Source: Candidatus Hinthialibacteria bacterium OLB16 (GTDB taxonomy: Bacteria > Hinthialibacterota > Hinthialibacteria > OLB16). Taken from it: a stretch of DNA of 63,761 nucleotides. Under the pieces are notes generated by a model, which did not search any database, had not been told where the DNA came from, and saw nothing but the letters and a program-made list of their open reading frames with translations. The position numbers were made by a program, and so were the translations under genes. The stretch is from positions 1 through 63,761 of the forward strand of contig LMZT01000111.1 in NCBI GenBank assembly GCA_001567115.1, in the 5' to 3' direction. Positions 62,858 to 63,761 of this stretch are shown piece by piece (position 1 is the first letter of the stretch; every line of letters begins with the position of its first letter).

Positions 62858-63550
62858 TCAATAAACCAGCTTTTCACCCGGATTGAGGACATGCGCTTCC
62901 CCTCCCTGTTCCTGAATTCTGCCGGTAAACCGGGTGGGATCCTGGGTGATGGGAGGAAATGTGTTGTAGTGGATCGGGACCGCCTTGAGGGGCTGGATCA
63001 TGCGCCAGGCTTCGAGAGCATCTTCAATTCCCATGGTGAAATGATCCCCAATCGGAATCAGGGCGACATCGATCGGCCCATACAGCCTCCCGAACAGGCC
63101 GAGGTCCGAGAAAAGGGCTGTATCCCCGAGGTGGTATAGTTTCTTCCCCTCGATCTCGAGAAGAACCCCGGTGGGCATCCCGGCATAGGTAAAACCATCG
63201 CTGGTCTGAATCGAGCTGCTGTGCCAGGCGGGCAGAAGTTTGACCCATCCCCAGCCGAAATCATGCCTGCCGCCGACATTCATCCCAATGACTTCAGCTC
63301 CCTGCATCTGGCAGCACCCGGCAAGTTCATAGGTGGCGATGATTGGAGCCTGGTCCCTTCGGGACAAAGCCACTGCATCCCCGAGGTGGTCTCCATGGCC
63401 ATGGGTCAGGAAGATCGCAGAGAGGGGTGGGACTTTCTCGAAGGTGAGTGAAGCGCGAGGGTTGCCCTGGATGAATGGATCGATGATAGCCGCTTTTCCG
63501 CCGCTTTCGATCAGGCAGCAGGAATGTCCGCAGAAGGTCAGTGTCGGCAT
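62858..63550 (-). CDS. UPF0173 metal-dependent hydrolase
   Basis: A 230-residue metallo-beta-lactamase-fold protein. FLTHGHGDHLGDAVAL is the metal motif, and KLYHLGDTALFSDL and PIGDHFTMG provide the later ligands and the UPF0173 signature. VPIHYNTFPPITQDP near the end is also typical. The ATG at 63550 is chosen because family proteins start at this point and AAAGGGAG precedes it; an in-frame start at 63643 adds 31 unlikely residues. The natural substrate of the family is unknown. Confidence 0.93.
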   Translation of the reverse strand: MPTLTFCGHSCCLIESGGKAAIIDPFIQGNPRASLTFEKVPPLSAIFLTHGHGDHLGDAVALSRRDQAPIIATYELAGCCQMQGAEVIGMNVGGRHDFGWGWVKLLPAWHSSSIQTSDGFTYAGMPTGVLLEIEGKKLYHLGDTALFSDLGLFGRLYGPIDVALIPIGDHFTMGIEDALEAWRMIQPLKAVPIHYNTFPPITQDPTRFTGRIQEQGGEAHVLNPGEKLVY

Positions 63551-63733
63551 GGAGGAGCTCCCTTTCTGGAATGTTGCCATCCACAGGGGATGATGACCGG
63601 CTTGAAGTGATTCTAATGCAGTCTGCCGGTTTGTGCATCCCACAGGAAGGTTAGAATGCCCTTTGATTTCTGCCTGATATTTCGGTCTGGCGGACTGGAA
63701 AACAGCTGCTTTTCAAGCAGGACCAGGGTTGAT

Positions 63734-63754
63734 TTATGAGATAATTCCTCATAA
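63734..63754. repeat. Perfect inverted repeat near the window end
   Basis: TTATGAG (63734-63740) and CTCATAA (63748-63754) flank ATAATTC. It may be an operator for a gene beyond the edge or for the UPF0173 gene, whose start is 184 bases away. Nothing else is recognised between 63551 and the end. Confidence 0.35.
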
Positions 63755-63761
63755 GTTGACG

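Overview
The window looks like a chromosomal contig from a Gram-negative (diderm) environmental bacterium, moderately GC-rich and without rRNA genes, phage genes, insertion sequences or CRISPR arrays. An LptF/LptG-type permease end at the left edge implies an LPS-type outer membrane. Prepilin-like proteins of the NF(L/M)EAQ type, DNDGDG-bearing minor pseudopilins, a Gld-type ABC operon with DUF4340, DUF4914, and a Val-Pro-Tyr repeat protein together recall Sumerlaeota/BRC1, Hydrogenedentota or Planctomycetes-like lineages. That placement is inference. At least four and probably five genes are split by single-base indels, most next to short G/C runs, so the contig is probably an assembly with residual indel errors.

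Layout. 1-2.8 kb: permease end, a TPR-methyltransferase, an AT-rich stretch with a strong promoter and a small ORF, tRNA-Glu(CTC). 3-6 kb: LemA, SerC, threonine aldolase. 6-16.3 kb: a minus-strand operon of five pseudopilin genes (H, I, J, giant K, G-like) behind one consensus sigma70 promoter. 16.4-26 kb: aconitase, a secreted glycosidase-like protein, methylmalonate-semialdehyde dehydrogenase, an SGNH hydrolase running into a membrane glycosyltransferase-like protein. 26.2-34 kb: a stand-alone pseudopilin, a repeat-rich spacer, and a minus-strand unit of NtrC-type regulator, HExxH protease and DUF4175-like coiled-coil membrane protein. 34-38.2 kb: DUF4914 and an exported hexapeptide-repeat protein preceded by a near-consensus sigma54 promoter. 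38.4-46.7 kb: cysteine desulfurase, a second TPR-methyltransferase, an exported Pro/Ser-rich protein, a second NtrC-type regulator, a degenerate GGDEF-like protein (with another possible sigma54 promoter), DUF47 and Pit phosphate transporter. 46.7-54.6 kb: iron-type alcohol dehydrogenase, ABM-domain protein, flavoprotein decarboxylase, another pseudopilin, FlhB C-terminal-like protein, a CehA/McbA-like protein lacking its histidines, and a large secreted multidomain protein. 54.7-60.2 kb: Gld-like ABC operon with DUF4340. 60.3-63.6 kb: MutY, PaaK-like ligase and UPF0173 hydrolase.

Themes. Much of the window serves the cell envelope: pseudopilins, exported repeat proteins, secreted beta-propeller and glycosidase-like proteins, and sigma54 control. 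Two observations stand out. First, the 624-residue exported protein consists of 33 basic and 34 acidic hexapeptides around a cysteine hinge, with hand-counted net charges of about +21 and -23. Second, the minor pseudopilins carry many Asp-rich, calcium-loop-like repeats, and the giant GspK homologue also contains a lamin-tail-like domain. These are the best candidates for undescribed biology.
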